Source: a bacterium
Lineage (GTDB): Bacteria > Chloroflexota > Dormibacteria > UBA8260 > Bog-877
Direction of reading: 5' to 3'
Assembly (NCBI GenBank): GCA_021817025.1
Contig: JAKAWF010000007.1
Span: 1-31,055 of the forward strand
DNA length: 31,055 bases
Part shown: positions 15,930-23,302 of the stretch, piece after piece
Position numbering within the stretch: the stretch's first letter is position 1
Layout: the number at the start of each line of letters is the position of its first letter
Position numbers and translations under genes: made by a program
Notes under the pieces: generated by a model
Told to the model about the DNA's origin: nothing
Databases searched by the model: none
What the model saw: the letters and a program-made list of their open reading frames with translations, nothing else

Positions 15930-17174
15930 GTGGCTCGGGTATCTCCTTTCCCCGGGATCCGTTACGACCCTGCCAGGATCGACCTGGCGGCGGTGCTGGC
16001 GCCGCCCTATGACGTGATCAGCCCGGCGCTTCAGCGGGACCTCTACTCCCGCGCCATGCAGAACGTGGTCCGGGTCGAGCTCGGCCGCGACTACGAGACG
16101 GATGCGGGAGACGGGACCGATCGCTACACCCGGGCCCGCGACTACCTGCGCACCTGGCTCGACCAGGGCTTCCTGACGCGTGACGAGGAGCCGTCCCTCT
16201 ACCTGCACCGGCACTCGTTCCCGCTTCCCGGGGGGGGAGGGACCAAAGCCCGCCTGGGCTGCTTCGCGGCGGTCGAGCCCGTGGCTCACGAGCGCCGGGA
16301 GGTGCTCCGTCACGAGCTGACCCTGAGCGGGCCCCGTGAGGACCGGCTGCGGCTGCTGCAGGCCACCCGCACCCAGACCTCGCCTGTCTTCCTGCTCTAC
16401 GAGGACCGCGCCGAGGTGTCCGCCGCCATGAGCCAGCAGGCTCAGGCGGCGGCCCCGGTCGCCGAGGCGGCGACCGAGGGGGAGTACGGTCCCGAGCGCC
16501 ACGAGCTCTGGCGGGTGACGGATGAGGCTGCGCTGGAGGCCATCTGTGGCGGTCTGAGCACCACCCACCTCTTCATAGCCGACGGGCATCACCGCTACGA
16601 GACGGCACTGCGCCTGCATCTGCCGGGGGTGCTGGCCCTGCTGGCCCCGCTGGACGACCCGGGGAACGTCATCCTGCCCACCCACAGGCTGCTGCCGCGC
16701 AGCCGCCTCAGCGCCGACGAGCTGGTGACCAACCTTGCCGGCGTCGGCTGGGAGGCGGCGGCGGCGCCCACGCTGGATGACATCATGTTCCGCTTAGCTG
16801 AGCTGCGTCCGACTCACCATGCCTTTGGGATCTTGGATTCAGGGAGTCGATTCGTGGTGGCGAGGCGGCGGCAGGCGGCGGCACGGCCCGGAGGGGGGTC
16901 ATGGCTGGACGTGGCGGTCCTGGATCGCGAGATCCTGGAGGCGCAGTTGGGGATCGTGGCCGCCGACTCGGAGGAGGGTCGGCTCAGCTACATCAGAGAT
17001 CCAGCCGAGCTGGACAATCAGGCCCAGGCGCTGGGAGCCTTGGGATTCCTGGTCAGCCCCACCCTGGTCGAGGAGATGGCGGAGGTGGCCCTGGCGGGAG
17101 AGGCCATGCCTCAGAAGTCGACGTACTTCTTTCCCAAGGTGCCCGCCGGACTGGTCCTGATGGCGACCAGATGA
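15930..17174 (+). CDS. DUF1015-family protein
   Basis: This 414-residue cytosolic protein has the family hallmarks: VSPFPGIRYDPARIDLAAVL with APPYDVISP at the start, NVVRVELGRD, and the central LFIADGHHRYETALRLH. The end shows KSTYFFPKVPAGLVLM. DUF1015 proteins have no established biochemical function; they are often found beside serA or other amino-acid genes, as here, suggesting a metabolic or damage-repair role (inference). GTG 15930 starts 7 bp after serA stops and gives the expected ARVSPFPG N-terminus. The upstream open frame is serA in another phase. Confidence 0.9.
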   Translation: MARVSPFPGIRYDPARIDLAAVLAPPYDVISPALQRDLYSRAMQNVVRVELGRDYETDAGDGTDRYTRARDYLRTWLDQGFLTRDEEPSLYLHRHSFPLPGGGGTKARLGCFAAVEPVAHERREVLRHELTLSGPREDRLRLLQATRTQTSPVFLLYEDRAEVSAAMSQQAQAAAPVAEAATEGEYGPERHELWRVTDEAALEAICGGLSTTHLFIADGHHRYETALRLHLPGVLALLAPLDDPGNVILPTHRLLPRSRLSADELVTNLAGVGWEAAAAPTLDDIMFRLAELRPTHHAFGILDSGSRFVVARRRQAAARPGGGSWLDVAVLDREILEAQLGIVAADSEEGRLSYIRDPAELDNQAQALGALGFLVSPTLVEEMAEVALAGEAMPQKSTYFFPKVPAGLVLMATR

Positions 17175-17218
17175 GCTCGGATGGGGCCGGTCGGCCTTAC
17201 CCGGCGCGGGGCTGGGGT

Positions 17219-17251
17219 TTGGCGATGGCAGGAATCCGGGTACTGTAATAA
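17219..17251 (+). promoter_or_regulatory. Candidate promoter for the fmdB-like/trxA pair
   Basis: TTGGCG (17219-17224), a 16-bp spacer and TACTGT (17241-17246) or the overlapping TAATAA (17246-17251) lie just before GTG 17257. There is no ribosome site between, so a leaderless or nearly leaderless mRNA is likely. This is an AT-rich patch in GC-rich surroundings. Confidence 0.4.
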
Positions 17252-17256
17252 CTGAA

Positions 17257-17616
17257 GTGCCAACCTACGCCTACCGCTGCCCGGACGGCCACGAGTTCGA
17301 GACCGTGCAGGGGATCAAGCACCCGCCGCTGTCGACCTGCCCAACCTGCGGCAAGCCGGTGCGCCGGGTCGTCTTTCCGGTGGGCATCGTGTTCAAGGGC
17401 CAGGGCTTCTACAAGACCGACTCGAGATCGTCCTCGACCGGGTCCATAGCCCCGGTAGCATCCTCCTCCGACAAGAGTTCCACGCCCGACAAGAAGCCCA
17501 AGCCTGACGGGCAGTCAGCCGATGGGGCTGCTCCGAAGACTTCCAAGACCGATACAGCGTCAGGTGGCGTCACCGTTGCCGGTGCCACGCCCAGCGCGGG
17601 AGAGAAGCATGGCTGA
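17257..17616 (+). CDS. FmdB-type zinc-ribbon protein
   Basis: This 119-residue protein begins [18 protein letters not shown], then [17 protein letters not shown] and [17 protein letters not shown], the common core of FmdB putative regulatory proteins. The tail ([17 protein letters not shown] onward) is low-complexity and hydrophilic. Family members usually have two C..C pairs; here the first pair is C-P-D-G-H, with only one Cys, so His 12 may complete the site or metal binding may be weak. GTG 17257 is the start that gives the canonical N-terminus. Its end overlaps the trxA start by 8 bp, so translation is coupled. Confidence 0.85.
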   Translation: MPTYAYRCPDGHEFETVQGIKHPPLSTCPTCGKPVRRVVFPVGIVFKGQGFYKTDSRSSSTGSIAPVASSSDKSSTPDKKPKPDGQSADGAAPKTSKTDTASGGVTVAGATPSAGEKHG

Positions 17617-17932
17617 GCCAGTGGTGGTGAGCGACACGACATTCGACAGCGAGGTGATCAAGGCGAGCAGTCCCGTCCTGGTGGACTTCTGGGCGGAGTG
17701 GTGCGGCCCCTGCAGGATGCTGTCGCCGATCGTGGCGGATCTGGCCCAGGAGTACGGTCCCCGGCTGAAGGTGGCCAGCTTGGACGTCGACGCCAATCCC
17801 AACATCGCCGGCAAGTTCGGGGTCATGAGCATCCCCACCCTGATCCTCTTCAAGGGCGGCGAGGCGGTCCAGCGCCTGGTCGGGTACCAGCCCAAGTCGG
17901 CGCTCAAGGCCAAGCTCGACCCCCTGGTCTGA
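17609..17932 (+). CDS. trxA: Thioredoxin
   Basis: This 107-residue cytosolic thioredoxin carries the active site [16 protein letters not shown] and the cis-Pro loop [29 protein letters not shown] and the C-terminal helix [11 protein letters not shown] complete a full-length fold. It reduces protein disulfides using thioredoxin reductase, which is not in the window. ATG 17609 is preceded by GGGAGAG and overlaps the fmdB-like stop. Confidence 0.95.
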   Translation: MAEPVVVSDTTFDSEVIKASSPVLVDFWAEWCGPCRMLSPIVADLAQEYGPRLKVASLDVDANPNIAGKFGVMSIPTLILFKGGEAVQRLVGYQPKSALKAKLDPLV

Positions 17933-17942
17933 TCCTCTGGGC

Positions 17943-17972
17943 GGGCGCCTGAAGCGATACGATCAGGCGCCC
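17943..17972. promoter_or_regulatory. Perfect 10-bp inverted repeat abutting the argS start
   Basis: GGGCGCCTGA (17943-17952) and TCAGGCGCCC (17963-17972) flank a 10-nt loop, AGCGATACGA. The right arm ends directly at the argS ATG. The loop overlaps TACGAT (17958-17963), a possible -10 for a nearly leaderless argS mRNA. It could be an operator, a translational control hairpin, or a trxA terminator without a U-tract. Confidence 0.55.
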
Positions 17973-19850
17973 ATGCCAGATCTTCAAGAAGAGTTCGGCT
18001 CGGCCCTGGCCAGGGCTGCCCGGGGGCTCGGCTGGGAGGACGTTCCCCAGGTGGTGGTCGAGCCGTCCGCGGTGACGGAGGTGGGGGACTTCTCCTCCCC
18101 CATCGCCTTCCGGCTGGCGAAGGTCCTCCACCGGGCACCCCGTGAGATCGCGGAGGAGCTGACCCGACGCCTTCAGGAGGCTCCGCCCGCGCACGCGCTG
18201 GAGGTCAACGTGAGCGGAGGCGGCTACATCAACCTGCGGGCCGACTTCTCCCTCTACTCTCCCCAGGTCATCGCGGAGGCCCTTGGGCGCGGGCCCGTCG
18301 TCGCCGAGGACCCCGACGCCGGCGCCAAGGTGGTGGTCGAGCACACCGCCACCAACCCCAACAAGGCGGCCCATGTCGGGCATCTCCGCAATGCCTGCAT
18401 CGGTGACACCATGGCGCGCATCCTGCGGGCGCGCGGGCACCTGGTCGAGGTCCAGAACTACATCGACGACACCGGGGTCCAGGTGGCCGACGTGCTGGTG
18501 GGCCTCCGCCATCTCGGCCTTTGCGCGCGGGACGGGGAGAGCTTCGACCGCTTCTGCTCCCGGGCCTATGTCGAGGTCTGCCGCCGATACGAGACGGAAC
18601 CGGAGCTGGTGGAGCTGCGCCGGACGACCCTCAAGGAGATCGAGGCTCGCCGGGGAGAGGTGGCCGAGGCGGCCAAGGAGCTGACCAGCAAGATCGTGAG
18701 CGCCCACCTGCGCACCATGGCCCGGGCCGGCATCTCCTACGACCTGCTCACCTGGGAGTCGGACATCATCGAGCTCGGTTTCCTGCGCCACGCCCTCGAT
18801 CTGATGGGGGAGCAGGGGGTGATCCAGAAGGTCGAGCAGGGCCGCCTGCAGGGGTGTTGGGTGCTGCCCCTGGAGGAGGAGCAGGACGCCGCCGCGACCG
18901 AGGACGGCGACGCCAAGGTGCTGGTGAAGAGCGATGGCCTCGCCACCTACACGGCCAAGGACATCGCCTACCATCTCTGGAAGTTCGGGGTCCTCGGCCT
19001 CGACTTCAGGTACCGGCCCTGGGCGGAGGGCGGCCCGGCCAGCTCGACTGCGAATCCCGCCGGGGCCATGATCGATCCCGCCCGGTTCGGGCATGCCGAC
19101 CGGGTGGTCAACGTGATCGACCAGCGCCAGAGCGCGCCCCAGAAGGTGGTGCGCGAGGCGCTGCGGCGCCTGGGCTTCGAAGCCCAGGCCGAGGCCCTCC
19201 AGCATCTCGCCTACGAGGTGGTCGCCCTGTCGCCCCAGGCGGCGCAGGCGCTTGGCGTCGACACCAGCTCCGGCAAGACCATGTACGCCCTGAGCGGGCG
19301 GCAGGGCATCGAGATAGGGGCCGACGATCTCCTCGACGAGGCCCAGCGGCTGGTCGAGTCCAAGGCGCACGACGCGGCGACCGCCGCTCAGCTGGCGTCC
19401 AGCGCGGTGCGCTACTACCTGCTCCGCTTCGGACTCAACTCGATCATCAATTTCGACTTCGCGGAGGCGTTGCGCACCAGTGGCGACACGGGGGTCTACC
19501 TGCAGTACGCGCACGCCCGCGCCTGCGGGATCCTCAATCGGGTAGCCCCGCTGCCGGTGCCGGCGACGGCGCCTGAGCTCGGTTCCCAGGAGCGGCAGCT
19601 GATCAAGGTGCTGGCCGCCTTCCCGCGGGCGGTGGCTGAGGCTGCGGAGTCGCTCAGCCCGTCGGTCCTGGCCGCCTACGCATTCCAGCTGGCGACCTCG
19701 TTCAACGACGTCTACGAGCACACCGAGAAGCTCTACCGGGTGGAGGACCTCCAGGTGAGGGGTCTGCGCCGGGGCCTGGTGGATGCCGCCCGGGCCACCC
19801 TGGCGCGGGCTCTCGACCTCCTGGGGATGTGTCCGCTGGCGCGGATCTGA
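17973..19850 (+). CDS. argS: Arginyl-tRNA synthetase
   Basis: This class I synthetase charges tRNA-Arg. It has 625 residues, in the family range. The N-terminal additional domain (about 1-115) is followed by the HIGH-type motif NPNKAAHVGHLRNACIGD (HVGH at 134-137). Next come NYIDDTGVQVADVLVG, VKSDGLATYTAKDIAYHLWK, a KMSKS-equivalent region (KTMYALSGRQGIEIGADDLL, about 435-455) and the anticodon-binding domain (SSAVRYYLLRFGLNS; HARACGILNR; NDVYEHTEKLYRVED). The HVGHLRN and SGRQG forms resemble the branch lacking a canonical KMSKS. No ribosome site precedes ATG 17973; the inverted repeat there may control it. Confidence 0.95.
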   Translation: MPDLQEEFGSALARAARGLGWEDVPQVVVEPSAVTEVGDFSSPIAFRLAKVLHRAPREIAEELTRRLQEAPPAHALEVNVSGGGYINLRADFSLYSPQVIAEALGRGPVVAEDPDAGAKVVVEHTATNPNKAAHVGHLRNACIGDTMARILRARGHLVEVQNYIDDTGVQVADVLVGLRHLGLCARDGESFDRFCSRAYVEVCRRYETEPELVELRRTTLKEIEARRGEVAEAAKELTSKIVSAHLRTMARAGISYDLLTWESDIIELGFLRHALDLMGEQGVIQKVEQGRLQGCWVLPLEEEQDAAATEDGDAKVLVKSDGLATYTAKDIAYHLWKFGVLGLDFRYRPWAEGGPASSTANPAGAMIDPARFGHADRVVNVIDQRQSAPQKVVREALRRLGFEAQAEALQHLAYEVVALSPQAAQALGVDTSSGKTMYALSGRQGIEIGADDLLDEAQRLVESKAHDAATAAQLASSAVRYYLLRFGLNSIINFDFAEALRTSGDTGVYLQYAHARACGILNRVAPLPVPATAPELGSQERQLIKVLAAFPRAVAEAAESLSPSVLAAYAFQLATSFNDVYEHTEKLYRVEDLQVRGLRRGLVDAARATLARALDLLGMCPLARI

Positions 19851-19861
19851 GCACCCAGTCA

Positions 19862-21442
19862 TGAGTCCTGCCCTTGGGCAGGACGACGGGCAGGTCCGGC
19901 AGACACCACCGCTGCCCCGGCGTGGTCCCCTCGGGCGAGCGCCGTCGGGAGCTCATCCGGGATGGTCGGCGGCGCAGACCGGGCGCCTTCTGGGGCTGGC
20001 CCGTGCCCTCCAGTTGCGGCGTCGGCGGTGACGTCGCGGCGGAGTGGCACTTGACTCGGCCAGGGCCGCTTGCAGCCCTGGGAGCTGCGCCAGGGCGAGC
20101 CTGGCGGCTTGGTGGGTGACCCGGGCCGTGCCCGGGGTCGAGCGGATGGCGGAAGGTCGCGAAGGCAGCCGGCGCGGCCGCGACCAGATCCCGGTCTCCG
20201 GCCAGACCACGTCTGGGGCAGCGGTGGGCGCGGTCGGCCAGGGTCTTGGGCACACGGGTTCCGACGCGGCAATGCCGGGCCCGTGACCACCGATGCTGGG
20301 CGGTGTTGCCGGAGCGTCGCGAGCGTTCCGATGCCCGCGCCCTCCGTCTGGTTCGCAACCGCTCCGCCCCAATCCTGACCCTCCCTTGGGGGTCGATGCT
20401 GATGGTGGAGGGACCCACCTCGCTCGGGTGCCGGTCCACCGAGACCACCGCCACCCTGGAGACGTTGACATCGATCCCTGCCTGGCGGCCCGGCTCGGCT
20501 GCCTTGGCCCGCCGGCGGCGGCGTGGCCCGTGAGGCATGCGGCGCCTTCAGCGCCAGCGGGTGGGCCTCGCACCACCATCCTTCGGGGAGTCCGGAGTCC
20601 CGGGAGTGCATCGGGCCGAGTTTGTGCCAGAGCGTCTGGTCCGTCAGTGGTGGGCGGGTGCGCTCAGCTCGAGGCTCCCTGGGGCAGTCGCCCCGGCAGC
20701 AGCCCATCCCTCCGGGAGGCCGGACCACCCCGGAAGGCCGCCGCCAGTGCCCCCCGGTGATCCCACCATCTCCCAGAGGCAGGTGGGGCGGGTAGGCCGC
20801 AGGTGCCGGGGATGCCCGAGCCCAGGCTCCCCAGAGGCGCACCAGAGGGCAGCCGCCACAGTGGCGCAAAGGGGAACGGTGGTGGCGCGGCAGCGGTCCA
20901 GATGACCCTGCAGGCTGCCCACCAGCCGGAGGGTCTTCCGCTCGCCCTCGGTGGTGGGCGAGCGCCCCGGGCCGGAAATCGTCTGGAAGTCCCACCATCG
21001 CCCCGGCTTTGGAGTTCCCGCGCGCCGGCCGCCGCCGTCCGGGAAGAGATGCCGCGAGGCACCCTCCCCGACCTGGTCGGCGATGGGCATGCCCATGGCC
21101 TTGGTGAGATGGCGGGCGAGGTGGCGCGAGCGCGCCACCTCGGAGTACGCGCCCGCTTCAGGCCGGCTCGGGTCCGGGCCGGTGCTCGCGCACGGCCCCT
21201 GCTCCCTTCGCCTCTCGCCTGCGGCCGGCTGCCCAGTGGGCCCGGCGGCGAAGGCCAGCCTGTCCTTGCGGGGTCTGGCGCACTGAGAACGCGGCCTGGT
21301 GCAGCTGCTCCACCCGGCGGCCCAGGTGCGGGTCGCAGCTGTCCAAGGGGAGGCGGATGACGGCCACCGGTCCACCCGTGGCGCGGCGCCAGGGAGGCCG
21401 CCGGTGGGGGTCGCCAGGCCGCGGTGGAGCCTGCGCAGACAT
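19862..21442 (-). pseudogene. Decayed TnpB-like transposase (IS200/IS605 OrfB-related)
   Basis: Pieces of one protein appear in order in changing frames. From the 5' end: GGPVAVIRLPLDSCDPHLGR (near 21370); RHLARHLTKAMGMPIADQVG, SRHLFPDGGGRR and GRWWDFQTI (about 21130-20980); KTLRLVGSLQGHLD; RWWDHRGALAAAF and LLPGRLPQG; LTDQTLWHKLGPMHSRDSGL (near 20630); then the RuvC-I strand AGIDVNVSRVAVVSVDRH (near 20460), and TRVPKTLADRAHRCPRRGLA with GDRDLVAA (about 20270-20200). This matches an actinobacterial TnpB-like family from memory. The RuvC-II region seems deleted, several frameshifts are present, and the C-terminal zinc ribbon has lost cysteines (CPRRG for CPxCG). No TnpA partner is adjacent. 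Confidence 0.7.
19865..19884. repeat. 9-bp inverted repeat after argS (terminator or transposon-end hairpin)
   Basis: GTCCTGCCC (19865-19873), TT, GGGCAGGAC (19876-19884). It starts 15 nt after the argS stop and lies at the 3' end of the decayed TnpB-like gene. It has no T-run, so it is not a canonical terminator. IS200/IS605-type elements carry subterminal hairpins, and the guide RNA of TnpB systems ends near this position, so it could be an element end. Confidence 0.45.
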
Positions 21443-21647
21443 CGAGAAAGAGCATAGTCGTCCAGGGGAACAGCTGTGCGCGAATCAGCTGACCGGAAGT
21501 GCCGTCCGCGAGAGGGGCACCCGGGTGGGCAGTGGGCCAACTGGCCTTGGCTGGATGTGAACTGCAGGCGCCGGTGGCAACTGGCCAGAAAGTGGCGGCA
21601 GGGAGAGGGCGGCGGCGGAACCGGCCCCCTCCGACCTGAGGCCCGGA
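21443..21647. other. Intergenic region upstream of the TnpB-like remnant
   Basis: No gene seen. CAACTGGCC occurs at 21538-21546 and again at 21578-21586, the first inside a GGCCAACTGGCC palindrome. This might be the other end of the decayed element, but nothing else supports it. Confidence 0.3.
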
Positions 21648-22631
21648 TCAGGGCGCGGCCGCGGCGGCCCGTCGATTGTGGCGGATGGTGCGCTGGAGCA
21701 CGATCGCGATGGTGACCAGGGTCCCTCCGGAAAGGATGAGGACCGCCGGGAAGCCGACCGCCCGGGAGAGGTAACGGCTGCCGATGTCAACCACGAACCC
21801 GAAGATCCCAAGGCCGCCGGCGATGGCGAAACCGTTGCTGTTGGCGCGGGCGCCCAGGAGCAGGGCCACCGCGGCCCACGCACCGGCGACGAGCTCCAGG
21901 CCCAGGAACCCCCGGCCGCCCATGGCGTAGAAGGTGCCGATGGGGACCAGGGCCCCCAGGAGGCGCAGGACCTCCGACGCGGCGCTGCCGGCCAGCCGCG
22001 GGGCCCGCGTCAGCAGCAGCAGTGCGGTGGCGGGGATGAGGCTGGCGACGGCCACCTCTGCGCGGTGCGAAACGTTGGCTGCGGCCAGGGTCGCGAAGGT
22101 GGCCACGTTGGCGGCGGCGGCGACGACCAGGGCGAGCGGGGTCCCCCTCGTCCAGGACAGGAGGAGCGCCCCCAAGGCGGCCATGGCCGCCGCGCCCGTG
22201 GCTGCCGTGGTCGCCTTGCTGCCGCCCAGGCGGGCCACTGTCTCGGCCACCATGGCGCCGGTCGCCACCAGCGCCAGCACCAGGCAGATCACGGCCGCGC
22301 GGCGGCTGGCCGGGGAGGCCTGGCCGCGCCAGAGCTGCCAGGCGGCCGCGGCCGTACCCAGGGCCACGATCCCGTAGAGGGCCATGCGGCCACTGAACCC
22401 CAGGGCTTGGAAGTGGCGGTCGACGGCCAGGACGGTCCCGGCACTGGCCAGCGCGATGCCGGCGTACGCGACCACCTCCCCGGTGGAGATCCGGTTGGCG
22501 TCGGCCCGCGGGCCGGGCGGCGGCGCGGCCGCGTGCGCGCTCTCGAAGGCCGTGATCGCGGCCGCCTGCGGGGCGTCGATGAGTCCGGCGGCACGCCACC
22601 GCTCGAGCCGCTCGACCAGATCGCCGTTCAT
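21648..22631 (-). CDS. DUF2157-like multi-helix membrane protein
   Basis: The protein has 327 residues. The soluble N-terminus LVERLERWRAAGLIDAPQAA followed by ITAFESAH is the typical DUF2157 opening. About nine or ten membrane helices follow, for example VVAYAGIALASAGTVLAV, MALYGIVALGTAAAAWQLW, AVICLVLALVATGAMVA, TAATGAAAMAALGALLLSW and FPAVLILSGGTLVTIAIVLQ. The tail is basic. Family function is unknown. ATG 22631 has a GGAGGG ribosome site. It is divergent from the LuxR-type regulator across about 670 bp. Confidence 0.75.
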   Translation of the reverse strand: MNGDLVERLERWRAAGLIDAPQAAAITAFESAHAAAPPPGPRADANRISTGEVVAYAGIALASAGTVLAVDRHFQALGFSGRMALYGIVALGTAAAAWQLWRGQASPASRRAAVICLVLALVATGAMVAETVARLGGSKATTAATGAAAMAALGALLLSWTRGTPLALVVAAAANVATFATLAAANVSHRAEVAVASLIPATALLLLTRAPRLAGSAASEVLRLLGALVPIGTFYAMGGRGFLGLELVAGAWAAVALLLGARANSNGFAIAGGLGIFGFVVDIGSRYLSRAVGFPAVLILSGGTLVTIAIVLQRTIRHNRRAAAAAP

Positions 22632-22688
22632 GGGCCCTCCAGGGCGCCGGGCAGGTCACCAGCGCGGGCTGGCCGGCCGACGCCGCGC

Positions 22689-22694
22689 AGTCTA
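22689..22694 (-). promoter_or_regulatory. Candidate -10 element (TAGACT) for the DUF2157 gene
   Basis: Minus-strand TAGACT lies 57 bp before ATG 22631 and is identical to the hexamers before rpsF and serA. No -35 is convincing. Confidence 0.35.
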
Positions 22695-22983
22695 CTCGAT
22701 GCCGCACCGCTGGACGGTGTCGGTGCGCTCCGCCACCGCCGGTCCGGCGGCGGTCGCCACCCAGCAGGGGGGCCCGCCACCCACCCTCTCCCTCGCGGGG
22801 CCGCCCGGCCCAGCCGGATGGGGGCGGGGGGAAGGTCGGCCCTGGCGCCTGCGCCGCTTCGGCCGGCGCGGTCGATGGCCGGCTCAACCGGGGGGGCCGG
22901 GCCCAGGACCGGGGGCAGGCCGCGGAGGTCGGAAGTGCTCTTCCAACTGGTGAACGACGCCCAAGGACCGCCTGTAGCGGTCA
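22695..22983. other. Divergent intergenic region, very GC-rich
   Basis: Runs of G and C (for example near 22770 and 22890) with no reliable coding signal on either strand. Long frames here are shadows of GC bias. Confidence 0.4.
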
Positions 22984-22989
22984 TACACT
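22984..22989 (+). promoter_or_regulatory. Candidate -10 element (TACACT) before the leader ORF and LuxR gene
   Basis: TACACT is 6 nt before GTG 22996, a leaderless-type spacing seen also at 7.4 kb. It lies in a local AT-richer patch (GTCATACACTGTCC). No -35 is clear. Confidence 0.3.
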
Positions 22990-22995
22990 GTCCCA

Positions 22996-23295
22996 GTGCC
23001 CGAGATCGACCTGATCGGCAGAAGCGGACTCGGACTGCGCGCTCGGGCGCAGAAGGGATGCGCCTCGAGCGCCCTGGAGGATCGACCCGGGGGAGTTGCC
23101 GATCCCGACGTGCGGGCCCTGCGGGAGCCGGCCCGTCCGCCCGCGCAGCCGAGCCCGGAGGCGGCGGGGCCAGAGGGCAAGTGGGGCGTGACCTGGCTGG
23201 CCGACGGGCATCCCCCGGGCGACCAGCTGAGCCAGGACCGTCCGCGGCCTCCCGCCAGGCAGGGCGCAGGCGCGCTCAGCGGCCGGGGAAGCTGA
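22996..23295 (+). CDS. Possible small leader protein before the LuxR-type regulator
   Basis: The frame has 99 codons (begins PEIDLIGRSGLGLRARAQKG) and stops 7 bp before the regulator's GTG. It is Pro/Gly/Arg-rich and has no recognisable domain. Support comes only from position: a -10-like TACACT at leaderless distance upstream, and tight spacing to the next gene. It may be untranslated leader instead. Confidence 0.25.
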   Translation: MPEIDLIGRSGLGLRARAQKGCASSALEDRPGGVADPDVRALREPARPPAQPSPEAAGPEGKWGVTWLADGHPPGDQLSQDRPRPPARQGAGALSGRGS

Positions 23296-23302
23296 GGTTG
23301 CC

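Noticed and set aside
17904..19862. 652-codon minus-strand frame opposite argS
   Set aside because: Antisense shadow; argS on the plus strand has all expected motifs.
21538..21586. CAACTGGCC direct repeats as transposon ends
   Set aside because: Nine bases, 40 bp apart, with no matching sequence at the other side of the TnpB-like remnant.
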